Assembly: GCA_018715065.1 (NCBI GenBank) | Contig: DVMJ01000023.1 | Span: 1-14,308 of the forward strand | DNA from: Fimiplasma intestinipullorum | GTDB lineage: Bacteria > Bacillota_I > Bacilli_A > Erysipelotrichales > Coprobacillaceae | DNA length: 14,308 bases | Direction of reading: 5' to 3' | In this document: one piece after another, positions 6,256 to 13,855 of the stretch | How the letters are laid out: every line of letters begins with the position of its first letter | Numbering within the stretch: the first letter of the stretch is position 1 | Translations under genes and position numbers: made by a program | The notes under the pieces: model-generated | The model's database searches: none | What the model was told of the DNA's origin: nothing | What the model saw: only the letters and a program-made list of their open reading frames with translations

Positions 6256-7978
6256 TCAGTTATTGGGAAAACGCTATAAGGAAGCCCCAACCTCGTGTGT
6301 GACAGCGAGTCATCAGTTGATGACTCGTGGAGGATATATGAAATATGTCAGCAGTGGCATCTATTCCCTTTATACACCGGGAAAAAGGATCATGCAGAAA
6401 ATTGAAGCCATTATTCGTGATGAGATGGATCGTATTGACGGTCAGGAGGTTCAGTTTCCTGTTGTCATGCCGGCAAGTTTATGGCAGACATCCGGACGTT
6501 ATGAGAACATTGGCAGCGAGTTATTACGCTTCGAAGATCGCAATCATACACCCATGGTCCTTGGTATGACGCATGAAGAAGCTTCGGTTCAGCTTGTCAG
6601 CCATACAGCGGATTCTTATGCTGATTATCCTTTCATGATCTATCAGATCCAGACGAAGTTCCGTGATGAGCCAAGAGCCAGAGCGGGACTGATCAGAGTG
6701 CGTGAATTTACGATGAAAGATGCTTATTCTTTTCATACCTCTTTAGAAGACTTGCAGGCATATTATCAACGCTGCTATCAGGCTTATGAAAATATCTTCA
6801 AGCGTACCGGTGTTCAAAATATGGTGGCAGTCCAGTCTGATTCAGGAATGATGGGCGGTCAGGTTTCCCATGAATTCATGCTGCTGACAGAGATTGGTGA
6901 AGATCGTATTGCTCTATGTGACTGTGGTTATCGTGCCAATGTCGAAGTGGCGGCGTCCATCGTGAAAAACGAACGCGACGACGTTGAGGAAGCGTTACAG
7001 ATAGTCAAGACACCGGAAATGAAGACCATTGAAGCTGTGGCTCATTTTCTTGATCAGGATGTGAAACATACCTGCAAGGCAGTCTGCTATGAGACCCAGA
7101 CTAGCCACGAAAGCGTTGTAGTCTTTATTCGCGGTGATCTTGAAGTGAATGAAACCAAACTGCGCCATTGCTTAGGTGAAGAGATCCTGCCTTTGGAAAT
7201 AACAGAAGACATGCCGCTGACAGCGGGCTTTATTGGACCGGTGGGTCTGGATGCGTCTATTCGCACTGTTTATGATGCTTCCTTAAAAGACGGTCAGCAT
7301 TTTGTCTGTGGTGCCAATCAGCCAGATCATCACTATACAGGATTGGATCTTGCACGTGACGTGCCTGCAGCTGTCTATGTCGATGTAGCGAAAATCATAG
7401 AAGGCGGCATCTGTCCGCATTGTCACCGTCCGACCATTCAGGTAAAGAATGGCATTGAGATCGGAAATATTTTTCAGCTGGGAGATAAATACAGTCGTAC
7501 GATGGGCTTGACTTATCTTGATCGTGACGGTAAAGAAAAGAATCCTGTCATGGGATGTTATGGTATTGGGATCGGTCGTTTGGCGGCTTCTATTTGTGAG
7601 GAGAGTCATGATGATTTTGGTCCAATCTGGCCAATCACAAATGCGCCTTGGCAGGTAGAGGTCATTTATTTGAAACATAAAGATCCTGCCATCAAGAAGG
7701 CTGCTGATGAGCTGGAAGCTAAATTAAGCGCCTTAGGTCTGGAGGTTCTTTATGATGATCGAGATATGCGTCCGGGAGCATTGTTTGCTGAAGCCGATCT
7801 CTTTGGTTTGCCATTCCGTGTGATTGTGAGTGGTAAGAATATGGCCAATGGTGAAGTCGAAGTCAAACGCCGCGATGGCACATTACATGAAAAATATCCA
7901 CTGGATGAAGCACCAGAGATCATTTTAAAGCTTGTACAGGACGAGCTGGCGCGTTATCAGCCTTTAAAGCAAGCATAA
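6245..7978 (+). CDS. proS: Prolyl-tRNA synthetase, bacterial type with editing domain
   Basis: It charges tRNA-Pro with proline in the cytosol. The 577 residues match the usual ~570 of bacterial-type ProRS. The class II motif 1 region is around IVSSGIYSLYTPGKR-like residues 35-50 (here YVSSGIYSLYTPGKR). Motif 2 is FRDEPRARAGLIRVREFTMKD, from 139 on. An inserted YbaK-like editing domain lies at about 220-390 and removes mischarged Ala or Cys. Motif 3 is NPVMGCYGIGIGR, from 433, and the anticodon-binding domain closes the protein. ATG 6245 is preferred because AAAGGA (6231-6236) sits eight bases upstream; ATG 6236 directly touches that site. It overlaps the glycosidase gene by 11 bases, suggesting translational coupling. 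No T-box leader is present. A terminator follows. Confidence 0.95.
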   Translation: MKVSQLLGKRYKEAPTSCVTASHQLMTRGGYMKYVSSGIYSLYTPGKRIMQKIEAIIRDEMDRIDGQEVQFPVVMPASLWQTSGRYENIGSELLRFEDRNHTPMVLGMTHEEASVQLVSHTADSYADYPFMIYQIQTKFRDEPRARAGLIRVREFTMKDAYSFHTSLEDLQAYYQRCYQAYENIFKRTGVQNMVAVQSDSGMMGGQVSHEFMLLTEIGEDRIALCDCGYRANVEVAASIVKNERDDVEEALQIVKTPEMKTIEAVAHFLDQDVKHTCKAVCYETQTSHESVVVFIRGDLEVNETKLRHCLGEEILPLEITEDMPLTAGFIGPVGLDASIRTVYDASLKDGQHFVCGANQPDHHYTGLDLARDVPAAVYVDVAKIIEGGICPHCHRPTIQVKNGIEIGNIFQLGDKYSRTMGLTYLDRDGKEKNPVMGCYGIGIGRLAASICEESHDDFGPIWPITNAPWQVEVIYLKHKDPAIKKAADELEAKLSALGLEVLYDDRDMRPGALFAEADLFGLPFRVIVSGKNMANGEVEVKRRDGTLHEKYPLDEAPEIILKLVQDELARYQPLKQA

Positions 7979-7980
7979 AA

Positions 7981-8015
7981 CCGCTCTTAGCATGCAGCTA
8001 AGAGCGGCTCTTTTT
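7981..8015 (+). terminator. Bidirectional terminator between proS and the GNAT gene
   Basis: CCGCTCTTAGC (7981-7991) pairs perfectly with GCTAAGAGCGG (7997-8007) around a five-base loop, followed by CTCTTTTT on the plus strand. On the minus strand the stem is followed by TTTT (complement of 7977-7980), so it can also end the convergent GNAT transcript. Confidence 0.93.
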
Positions 8016-8059
8016 GACTTATTGAATCATACCTGCAAAGAACAATCCCGATATACCTG

Positions 8060-8548
8060 TTAGGCAAGATCTAAAAACATGTCATACCAGCAGGCGTTGC
8101 CGTGAGTAGAGGCAGAGATACCCTGGTTTTGATAGCCGAATTGTTCATAAAAGGTGACGAGATGCGCTTTACAGGTCAGGATACAGCCCGAACGTTTTTC
8201 TTTTTTGGCCTGCTCAAGCATGGCTTCCATCAACAGTTTGGCATATCCCTGATGTTGATAGTCAGGATGGACCTCCAGGCCAAAAACACTTTGATATCTT
8301 CCGTTTGGATCATGTTTAGAGGCCTCCTCATAGAGATCATCGGTAATCGTTGGTTGATCGGTAACCATCCCGTTGATCATACCAATCAGTTTCCCATCCT
8401 CTTCAAGTAAAATAAAATGTTCACCAAAGACATCGATCCTTTTTGCGAAGCCCTCTTTTGTACAGGCTTCTGCCGCAGGAAAGCAGAGCGCTTCGAGTTC
8501 ACTGATTGCCTTTACATCCTTGGCATTCGCATGTCTTAATTGAATCAT
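8060..8548 (-). CDS. GNAT N-acetyltransferase, arylalkylamine-type
   Basis: A 162-residue cytosolic acetyl-CoA-dependent acetyltransferase. GNAT motif A is VFGLEVHPDYQHQGYAKLLM (88-107) with the Q-x-x-G-x-A pyrophosphate loop, and motif B is FYEQFGYQNQG (133-143). The N-terminal IRHA-like start and the LEALCFPAAEA stretch (18-28) resemble bacterial relatives of serotonin/arylalkylamine acetyltransferases. The acceptor cannot be told. The start is ATG at 8546-8548, with GAGGAGTG (8555-8562) on the minus strand six bases upstream; a longer in-frame start at 8590 lacks a site. It is transcribed alone, convergent with proS and divergent from the penicillin-binding protein gene. Confidence 0.85.
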   Translation of the reverse strand: MIQLRHANAKDVKAISELEALCFPAAEACTKEGFAKRIDVFGEHFILLEEDGKLIGMINGMVTDQPTITDDLYEEASKHDPNGRYQSVFGLEVHPDYQHQGYAKLLMEAMLEQAKKEKRSGCILTCKAHLVTFYEQFGYQNQGISASTHGNACWYDMFLDLA

Positions 8549-8625
8549 GGTTATCACTCCTCGTTTATGATGTGCCATCGCTGCTGTCAAAGTTTACGCT
8601 GACAGATCAGGTGGATCTTATTGTC

Positions 8626-8654
8626 ATTATATCAGATGGTCGGATATGAAAAAA
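8626..8654 (-). promoter_or_regulatory. Extended -10 promoter of the GNAT gene
   Basis: On the minus strand TGATATAAT (8626-8634) is a perfect extended -10. The hexamer 17 bases upstream is TTTTTT (8649-8654), a poor -35, which an extended -10 tolerates. The 5' leader would be about 70 bases. Confidence 0.6.
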
Positions 8655-8688
8655 GCGAAATCTTATAGGACGACTGATAAAATAATGC

Positions 8689-8694
8689 TATAAT
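8689..8694 (+). promoter_or_regulatory. -10 box for the penicillin-binding protein operon
   Basis: A perfect TATAAT 24 bases before the ATG at 8719. The -35 region (TAGGAC, 8666-8671) is poor. It is divergent from the GNAT promoter, and the two -10 boxes are about 60 bases apart. Confidence 0.5.
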
Positions 8695-8718
8695 AGGGAT
8701 AATTAAAGGAGGGAAATC

Positions 8719-10731
8719 ATGCAAATAAAGGAAATGCTGAGCAAACATAAAAAAGAATTGGGTATAGTTGCAGGGGTATTGGCCGTTCTTGTGGTTGTCG
8801 GCGCAGCTGTCTGGTATTTGACCAGGCCATCCCTTGCGTCGGTGGCAGAAGCCTATTTGAATTGTTTGATCAATCAGGATTATGAAGGCATGTATGCACT
8901 GCTCACACCTGAAAGTCAGAGTGCGTATGATCATGATACGTATATCAATCGTCAAAGTAATATTTATGGCGGGATTGAGGCAACGAATATGAGTTATACG
9001 ATCAATGAGGTCAAAAATGGTGTTGTTTCTTATGATTTAAGTATGGATACCATTGCTGGAAATCTGACACAGTCGTTTGCCATGCGTGTGGAAGATGGAA
9101 AGGTGGTCTATGATGACAGCCTGATTTTGAATGATCTAGGAAAAGACGATCGGGTACGCGTCAATACGAGTGAGGCGGCACGAGGAGAGATTTTAGATCG
9201 CAATGGCAATGTGCTGGCTGGTGCTGGAGAGGCTTATTCGGTCGGTCTGGTTCCTGGTCGCCTCAATGGGGAAAGTGATTACGCCAGAATCGCTTCTGTT
9301 TTGGGAATCGAAGTCAGTGACATTGAAACAGCACTGGATGCTTCCTGGGTGCAGGAAGATTCTTTTGTACCAGTGAAAGAACTCAGTGCTGATCAGCAGC
9401 CTATTGTTGATACCGTTTCTGCGATTCAGGGGGTTCAGGTCAATACGATCAGTGTCCGTACATATCCGTATGGTGAAGCGACCAGTCATGTAACGGGCTA
9501 TATTCAGGCGGTTAATCAGGAGGATCTGGAAAATCACGCGGGTGAAGGTTATACAGAAAATTCTGTCATTGGACGCACGGGAATCGAAGCGGCTTATGAA
9601 ACACAGTTGCGTGGTCAGAATGGTGCAGAGATCCTTATTGTGGATGCCGATGGTAATACGAAAACAACAGTTTTACAGCGAGAGGCTGTGGATGGAGCGG
9701 ATGTGAAGCTGACACTGGATGTGAATCTTCAACAGCGCATTTATGAAGAATATCAAAATGATGAATCTTGTTCAGTGGCCTTGAATCCATTGACTGGAGA
9801 AGTACTGGCTTTAGTCAGCACACCTTCTTACTCCAGTAACGATTTTGTGATGGGCTTATCCCAATCACAATGGGACGCTTTAAATTCAGATCCAGCCTTA
9901 CCTATGTATAACCGCTTTGCAGCGACATTTGCACCGGGTTCGACCATGAAGGCCATTACGGCAGCCATTGGCTTGGATACGGGAGCGATTGATCCACAGA
10001 CAGATTATGAGGCACAGATGCGTTGGCAGCTGGATTCCAGCTGGGGAAGTTATTATGTAACGACCTTACATGCTGCAGACCCTAACAATTTAAGAAATGC
10101 ACTTGTCTATTCAGATAATGTTTATTTTGCTAAGGCGGCCAGCCGTATTGGTGGAGAAGCCCTGGCAAATGCATATGATGCGTTAAAGTTCAAGGTGCAA
10201 TTGCCTTTTGCACTGGCTTTGAATGCTTCCACTTATGCGAGTGGTGATGCTAAGCTGACAGATGCAATCCAGATTGCGGATAGCGGTTATGGACAAGGTC
10301 AGATCCTGATGAATCCGGTTCACTTAACGGCGCTTTATACAGGCTTTTTGAATGAAGGAAAGGTTTTACAGCCTTATTTAGTCATGGATGAAGTACCTGA
10401 GTCCGCCTGGATCGAACAGGCTTATACGGCTGAAACTGCCAATACGATCCTGCAAGACCTGGTTGAGGTTATCTCTGATACGGGTGGGACAGGCCATAGT
10501 GCTTATCGGAGCGATATTTCCTTAGCCGGAAAAACGGGAACTGCTGAAATTAAGGCCAGTCAGAACGATACGACTGGGACAGAGCTGGGCTGGTTTATCG
10601 CTATGACAGCCGATCCATCAACCAGTCAGCCAATCATTTTGACAACAATGGTCGAGGATGTGAAAAATCGTGGTGGCAGTGGTTATGTTGTGAATCACAA
10701 TGATGCCATCTTAGATGACTATTTTGAATAG
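8719..10731 (+). CDS. Class B penicillin-binding protein of the MecA/PBP3 type
   Basis: A 670-residue peptidoglycan DD-transpeptidase anchored by one N-terminal membrane helix (about 14-36), with the rest outside the membrane. The domain order is an NTF2-like MecA_N domain (about 38-135), a PBP dimerisation domain starting at RGEILDRNG (155-163), and a transpeptidase domain from about 345. Catalytic motifs are S408-T-M-K411, S465-D-N467 and K605-T-G607, all intact. The size and motif spacing closely follow S. aureus MecA (668 residues; S403, SDN 462-464, KSG 597-599) and B. subtilis PbpC. Family members often bind beta-lactams poorly, but that cannot be read from the sequence. ATG 8719 has AAAGGAGGG (8705-8713) upstream. 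It is followed 13 bases later by an acetyltransferase gene. Confidence 0.93.
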   Translation: MQIKEMLSKHKKELGIVAGVLAVLVVVGAAVWYLTRPSLASVAEAYLNCLINQDYEGMYALLTPESQSAYDHDTYINRQSNIYGGIEATNMSYTINEVKNGVVSYDLSMDTIAGNLTQSFAMRVEDGKVVYDDSLILNDLGKDDRVRVNTSEAARGEILDRNGNVLAGAGEAYSVGLVPGRLNGESDYARIASVLGIEVSDIETALDASWVQEDSFVPVKELSADQQPIVDTVSAIQGVQVNTISVRTYPYGEATSHVTGYIQAVNQEDLENHAGEGYTENSVIGRTGIEAAYETQLRGQNGAEILIVDADGNTKTTVLQREAVDGADVKLTLDVNLQQRIYEEYQNDESCSVALNPLTGEVLALVSTPSYSSNDFVMGLSQSQWDALNSDPALPMYNRFAATFAPGSTMKAITAAIGLDTGAIDPQTDYEAQMRWQLDSSWGSYYVTTLHAADPNNLRNALVYSDNVYFAKAASRIGGEALANAYDALKFKVQLPFALALNASTYASGDAKLTDAIQIADSGYGQGQILMNPVHLTALYTGFLNEGKVLQPYLVMDEVPESAWIEQAYTAETANTILQDLVEVISDTGGTGHSAYRSDISLAGKTGTAEIKASQNDTTGTELGWFIAMTADPSTSQPIILTTMVEDVKNRGGSGYVVNHNDAILDDYFE

Positions 10732-10744
10732 AGAGGATAGAACG

Positions 10745-11389
10745 ATGTCATTAAAAAAACAAATGGAGCAAGGGTTGCTGTATGTAGAATACGGACATGA
10801 GAGCCTGGAAGATCAAGCTTATGAAAAAGAACTGGATGCCAAAAGAAAGAAAATTAAAGATCTGATGCATCTTTATAACTTTCATACACTCCCTAGTGAT
10901 GAAAAAAAACGTCGACAATTGTTAGAAGAAGGCTTAGGTCGTGCAGGTAAGAATCTTTATCTTGAGCCACCATGTTATTTTTCCTATGGCTGCAATACGT
11001 TTTTTGGAGATGATGTGTACGCTAATTTTCATCTTGTCGTCGTGGATGATGTTACAGTATCAGTGGGAGATCGCGTTATGTTCGGACCGAACGTCACGAT
11101 TTCTCCTACGGGACATCCTTTAGCACATGTTTATCGTCGTAAAGGCGCGCAGTTTTCTTTACCTGTGACGATCGGCAACGATGTCTGGATCGGTGCCAAC
11201 TGTACGATCCTGCCTGGGGTGACGATTGGTGATCGCTGCGTGATCGGTGCCGGCAGTGTTGTCACACATGATATCCCGGCTGATCATTTAGCTTATGGAG
11301 CACCATGTCGCGTCATTCGACGCATTGATGAAGAAGATCTGCTTACATATAAAAAAGGATTTCCGGTCAATTCAGATTGGAATAAATAA
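10745..11389 (+). CDS. LacA/Maa-type sugar O-acetyltransferase
   Basis: A 214-residue left-handed beta-helix acetyltransferase that moves acetyl from acetyl-CoA to a sugar hydroxyl. The N-terminal Mac domain spans about 1-65. EPPCYFSYGCNTFFGDDVYANFHLVVVDD (about 75-103) is close to E. coli LacA, the catalytic His is H124 in SPTGHPL, and hexapeptide repeats run through IGNDVWIGANCTILPGVTIGD to IPADHLAYGAPCRVIRRI. The true acceptor (galactoside, maltose, glucose or another hexose) cannot be told. ATG 10745 has AGAGGA (10732-10737) seven bases upstream; an earlier in-frame ATG at 10715 lies inside the transpeptidase gene without a site. It is co-transcribed with the upstream transpeptidase gene. 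Confidence 0.9.
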   Translation: MSLKKQMEQGLLYVEYGHESLEDQAYEKELDAKRKKIKDLMHLYNFHTLPSDEKKRRQLLEEGLGRAGKNLYLEPPCYFSYGCNTFFGDDVYANFHLVVVDDVTVSVGDRVMFGPNVTISPTGHPLAHVYRRKGAQFSLPVTIGNDVWIGANCTILPGVTIGDRCVIGAGSVVTHDIPADHLAYGAPCRVIRRIDEEDLLTYKKGFPVNSDWNK

Positions 11390-11430
11390 AGGCTATTTGA
11401 CACATCCTACTAGGGAAAGGAAGTGTTGAT

Positions 11431-11541
11431 ATGTCAAAACAAAAGAATAAACACATCAAAAAAAATGCTCAAGAAAAGATGAGCAGACATGTGGTACCGG
11501 TTAGTGACGACTATGCCAATAATTCAGAAGCTCAGGAATAA
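11431..11541 (+). CDS. 36-residue basic small protein, unknown function
   Basis: A short reading frame that size cut-offs would miss. ATG 11431 is preceded by GGAAAGGAAG (11414-11423), a good Shine-Dalgarno at workable spacing. The peptide starts MSKQKNKHIKKNAQEKMSRH, a lysine-rich half, and ends in an acidic, polar tail (VVPVSDDYANNSEAQE). It has no membrane segment or signal peptide. It lies 41 bases after the acetyltransferase and 28 bases before xpt. Its stop codon falls in the loop of the hairpin at 11528-11552. I do not recognise a family. Either it is a real small protein or its translation serves to control xpt. Confidence 0.6.
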   Translation: MSKQKNKHIKKNAQEKMSRHVVPVSDDYANNSEAQE

Positions 11542-11552
11542 GTCCTGAGCTT
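11528..11552 (+). promoter_or_regulatory. Hairpin spanning the small-ORF stop codon, before xpt
   Basis: AAGCTCAGGA (11528-11537) pairs perfectly with TCCTGAGCTT (11543-11552) around the loop ATAAG, which carries the TAA stop of the small ORF. Only TTTC follows, so as a terminator it is weak. A ribosome finishing the small ORF would cover its 5' arm. The xpt Shine-Dalgarno (GGGGAGG) begins four bases after it. Confidence 0.6.
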
Positions 11553-11569
11553 TCAGGGGAGGATCATTT

Positions 11570-12151
11570 ATGCAAGCATTAGAATATAAAATACAGCAGG
11601 AGGGAATCGTTAAGGACGCGCATGTGCTGAAGGTCGATTCATTTCTGAACCATCAAATGGATGTTCTCTTTATTGATCAGATGGGAGCGGAGTTTAAACG
11701 TCTTTTCCAGGATCGTCCGATCAATAAGATCTTAACGATTGAAGCGAGCGGGATTGGTATTGCAGCAATTACTGGATTGCATTTTCAGTGTCCGGTCGTA
11801 TTTGCTAAAAAATCTGCTTCACGCAATCTGGATGCTGATATCTATACAACGAATGTTCATTCATTTACACATGATCGTGATTACCAGGTCATGGTTTCCA
11901 AGCGCTACTTAAGTCCTGATGATCATGTTCTGATCATTGATGATTTCATGGCCAATGGCTGTGCGGTCGAAGGGTTGATCGAGCTAGTTGAAAAAGCCGG
12001 AGCCACCATTGAAGGGATTGGTATCGTGGTTGAAAAAGGTTTCCAGGATGGCGGCAAACGTTTACGTGAAAGAGGTTACCATGTCGAAAGTTTAGCGATC
12101 ATCGAAGCCATGGATCCAGCCAGCGGCAAAATTACTTTCAGAAAACAATAA
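11570..12151 (+). CDS. xpt: Xanthine phosphoribosyltransferase
   Basis: It converts xanthine and PRPP to XMP and pyrophosphate in purine salvage, in the cytosol. The 193 residues match B. subtilis Xpt (194). Conserved blocks are VLKVDSFLNHQMD (19-31), ILTIEASGIGIAAITGL (54-70), CPVVFAKK (74-81) and the PRPP-binding VLIIDDFMANG (120-130), followed by AGATIEGIGIVVEKGFQ. ATG 11570 has GGGGAGG (11556-11562) seven bases before it. Unlike xpt of many Bacillota it has no purine riboswitch in front. It appears to be read from the upstream transpeptidase-acetyltransferase-small ORF transcript or from an unseen promoter. A terminator follows. Confidence 0.95.
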   Translation: MQALEYKIQQEGIVKDAHVLKVDSFLNHQMDVLFIDQMGAEFKRLFQDRPINKILTIEASGIGIAAITGLHFQCPVVFAKKSASRNLDADIYTTNVHSFTHDRDYQVMVSKRYLSPDDHVLIIDDFMANGCAVEGLIELVEKAGATIEGIGIVVEKGFQDGGKRLRERGYHVESLAIIEAMDPASGKITFRKQ

Positions 12152-12156
12152 GCTAA

Positions 12157-12191
12157 AAAAGATTCATCTCATTGAACGGGATGAATCTTTT
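12157..12191 (+). terminator. Intrinsic terminator after xpt
   Basis: AAAAGATTCATCTC (12157-12170) pairs with GGGATGAATCTTTT (12178-12191), with one T·G pair and a seven-base loop. The closing T residues form the short T run. It lies five bases after the xpt stop. Confidence 0.85.
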
Positions 12192-12201
12192 CATGTGAGA
12201 C

Positions 12202-12231
12202 AAAAAAGCACCGGAAGCCTTTTTCCGGTGC
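12202..12231 (-). terminator. Intrinsic terminator of the deacetylase gene, minus strand
   Basis: On the minus strand GCACCGGAA pairs perfectly with TTCCGGTGC (arms 12223-12231 and 12208-12216), with a six-base loop and then six T residues (complement of 12202-12207). It lies 46 bases after the deacetylase stop codon. Confidence 0.93.
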
Positions 12232-12277
12232 CATCCATGGGATAAAGTGATACGTTCGATGGACTTTGTTATTTTGG

Positions 12278-13702
12278 TTAGTTATTGACCCCGTGATGTG
12301 CTGTATAGGCATGATCATCGATACCGGCAAAGGTATAACCTTGGCTTTGATAGTATTCAATAATTGTCGGCAAGGCTTCAACAGTGGTCGTTTTGCTGGC
12401 GGAATCGTGAAAGAGGATAACTAAATTCTTAGATTTACCCGATGTAGCCCCTTCAATAATGGTTTGCGTTGGCATGGTGTTGCCATTGGCATCATTGCTG
12501 CTGACATTCCAGTCATAATACTGATAGCCGCGTTCAATGACTTCCGTAGTCAGTTCTGTCATGATGCCTTCACAGTATTTTTTGGAGACAGTGTTGGAGC
12601 TGCCGCCGGGGAAGCGGATATAATGAGGTCTGACACCAATGAGTCCTTCCACCATATCCGCAATCTTATCTAAATCGTCAAAGTAGGCATTTACTGAAGC
12701 ATAAACCTCACTATATTGATGAGAATAAGTATGCAAGCCAATCGTATGTCCTTTGTCATAGGCTTCTTTGATATAATGATTGTACTTTTGCCCGTTGCCT
12801 GTAACAAAGAAAGTTGCCTTTACCTGATATTGATCAAGGATCTCCAGAATTTTTCCAGTATTTTCGGATGGTCCATCGTCAAATGTTAAATAAACCATCT
12901 TGGTTTCTGAAGCATGATCTTTTCCGATGGCCTTTCTTTCAATGACATGAACAGTTCTAGTAAAGGTGGTAGTATTACCGGAACGATCCGTTGCCGTATA
13001 GGTGATTTCATAATCACCGATGGTTGAAAGATCCAGCTTGGATGAATCGCAGGTAATTTGTGGAGATGGGTCCTGATTATCCGTAACTGCTACATCAGAT
13101 AATGGATCGAATTCGGCATCCTGCATTAAAGTAATTTCTTCTGATTCGTGTATTTCTGGTGGGGTCGTGTCTTCTGGTAAAACATGAACCATTACGTCCT
13201 GACTGGTTTCATTACCGCCCTCATCTTCAACAATGACAGTAATCGTCATATCTCCTTCTGTTTCAAAGTGATAGTCCTCTTTAAAAGAAACCGTTGTAGC
13301 TGTTGCGTCCTGAATGTTTTCCACAAACATATCTGCTGTGACAGGCATCTTCGCGTCTATCTCGATTTCCTTAGTAGCAAAGCTAGGCGGTGTCGTATCG
13401 ACAACTTCTAATTTCAAATCATATTGATGTTTGCCATAAGTATAAGTAATCGTATATTTACCCAGCTGAGAATAATCTACAGCGGATAGGTCGCAAGTGA
13501 CCTCATCCGGGGATCCACCTCTGACTTTTTTGATATTAGCGATACCATCATAGGTTTCATTGATCTCAACAGTGGGATGCTTTGTTATAAATAACACTTT
13601 GGGTCTAAACACAAAATAGAGCACCATAACTAAAATAAAAAGAATGAGGGTACTGATTAGTATAAATCGTTTACCTCGCTTTGATAAATGTACTGCTTTC
13701 AT
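12278..13702 (-). CDS. Membrane-anchored polysaccharide deacetylase with Ig-like domains
   Basis: A 474-residue protein with a short basic N-terminus and one membrane helix (about 12-33), with the rest outside the cell. About three Ig-like (DUF5011/HYR-type) modules follow: 42-101, 103-175 and 178-253, each ending in a VVDTTPP- or EDTTPP-like seam. The NodB deacetylase domain spans about 268-470. Its motifs are complete: TFDDGPS with D275 and D276, HTYSH with metal ligands H324 and H328, RFPGGSSN (R363), DWN at 397-399 and LFHDS with H432. This fits a PgdA-like peptidoglycan N-acetylglucosamine deacetylase (lysozyme resistance), though chitin- or glycan-active relatives exist. ATG at 13700-13702 has GAGGAGG on the minus strand (about 13706-13712); a longer in-frame start at 13729 is unsupported. 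It is convergent with xpt. Confidence 0.9.
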   Translation of the reverse strand: MKAVHLSKRGKRFILISTLILFILVMVLYFVFRPKVLFITKHPTVEINETYDGIANIKKVRGGSPDEVTCDLSAVDYSQLGKYTITYTYGKHQYDLKLEVVDTTPPSFATKEIEIDAKMPVTADMFVENIQDATATTVSFKEDYHFETEGDMTITVIVEDEGGNETSQDVMVHVLPEDTTPPEIHESEEITLMQDAEFDPLSDVAVTDNQDPSPQITCDSSKLDLSTIGDYEITYTATDRSGNTTTFTRTVHVIERKAIGKDHASETKMVYLTFDDGPSENTGKILEILDQYQVKATFFVTGNGQKYNHYIKEAYDKGHTIGLHTYSHQYSEVYASVNAYFDDLDKIADMVEGLIGVRPHYIRFPGGSSNTVSKKYCEGIMTELTTEVIERGYQYYDWNVSSNDANGNTMPTQTIIEGATSGKSKNLVILFHDSASKTTTVEALPTIIEYYQSQGYTFAGIDDHAYTAHHGVNN

Positions 13703-13751
13703 AGATCCTCCTCTATGTCGATATGCCACCGATTCAATGCCTTGCTAACAT

Positions 13752-13780
13752 ATTATACCGAATTTTAGCGTATATTGAAA
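13752..13780 (-). promoter_or_regulatory. Promoter of the deacetylase gene
   Basis: On the minus strand TTTCAA (13775-13780), a 17-base spacer and a perfect TATAAT (13752-13757), about 50 bases before the ATG. It is back to back with the promoter of the small membrane protein. Confidence 0.6.
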
Positions 13781-13805
13781 GTAATATGTCTGCGAAAAAG
13801 AAGTG

Positions 13806-13834
13806 TTGTTTATTTTTGATTTTTCTTGTATAAT
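13806..13834 (+). promoter_or_regulatory. Promoter of the small membrane protein gene
   Basis: TTGTTT (13806-13811), a 17-base spacer and a perfect TATAAT (13829-13834), followed by GAGGAGGGTG and the GTG start at 13856. The leader would be only about 15 bases. Confidence 0.65.
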
Positions 13835-13855
13835 AAGTCGAGGAGGGTGATATGT

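Noticed and set aside
7283..7678. 131-codon minus-strand reading frame inside proS
   Set aside because: It lies wholly within the conserved synthetase motifs on the other strand, has no ribosome binding site or family features, and is a coding shadow.
11397..11425. TTGACA before the small ORF as a promoter for the small ORF-xpt pair
   Set aside because: A perfect -35 hexamer (11397-11402) is present, but the base stretch 16-18 downstream (GGAAGTG region) has no resemblance to a -10 box.
11390..11570. Purine riboswitch ahead of xpt
   Set aside because: The conserved junction and loop sequences of the purine aptamer are not seen. The gap is filled by a small ORF and a simple hairpin.
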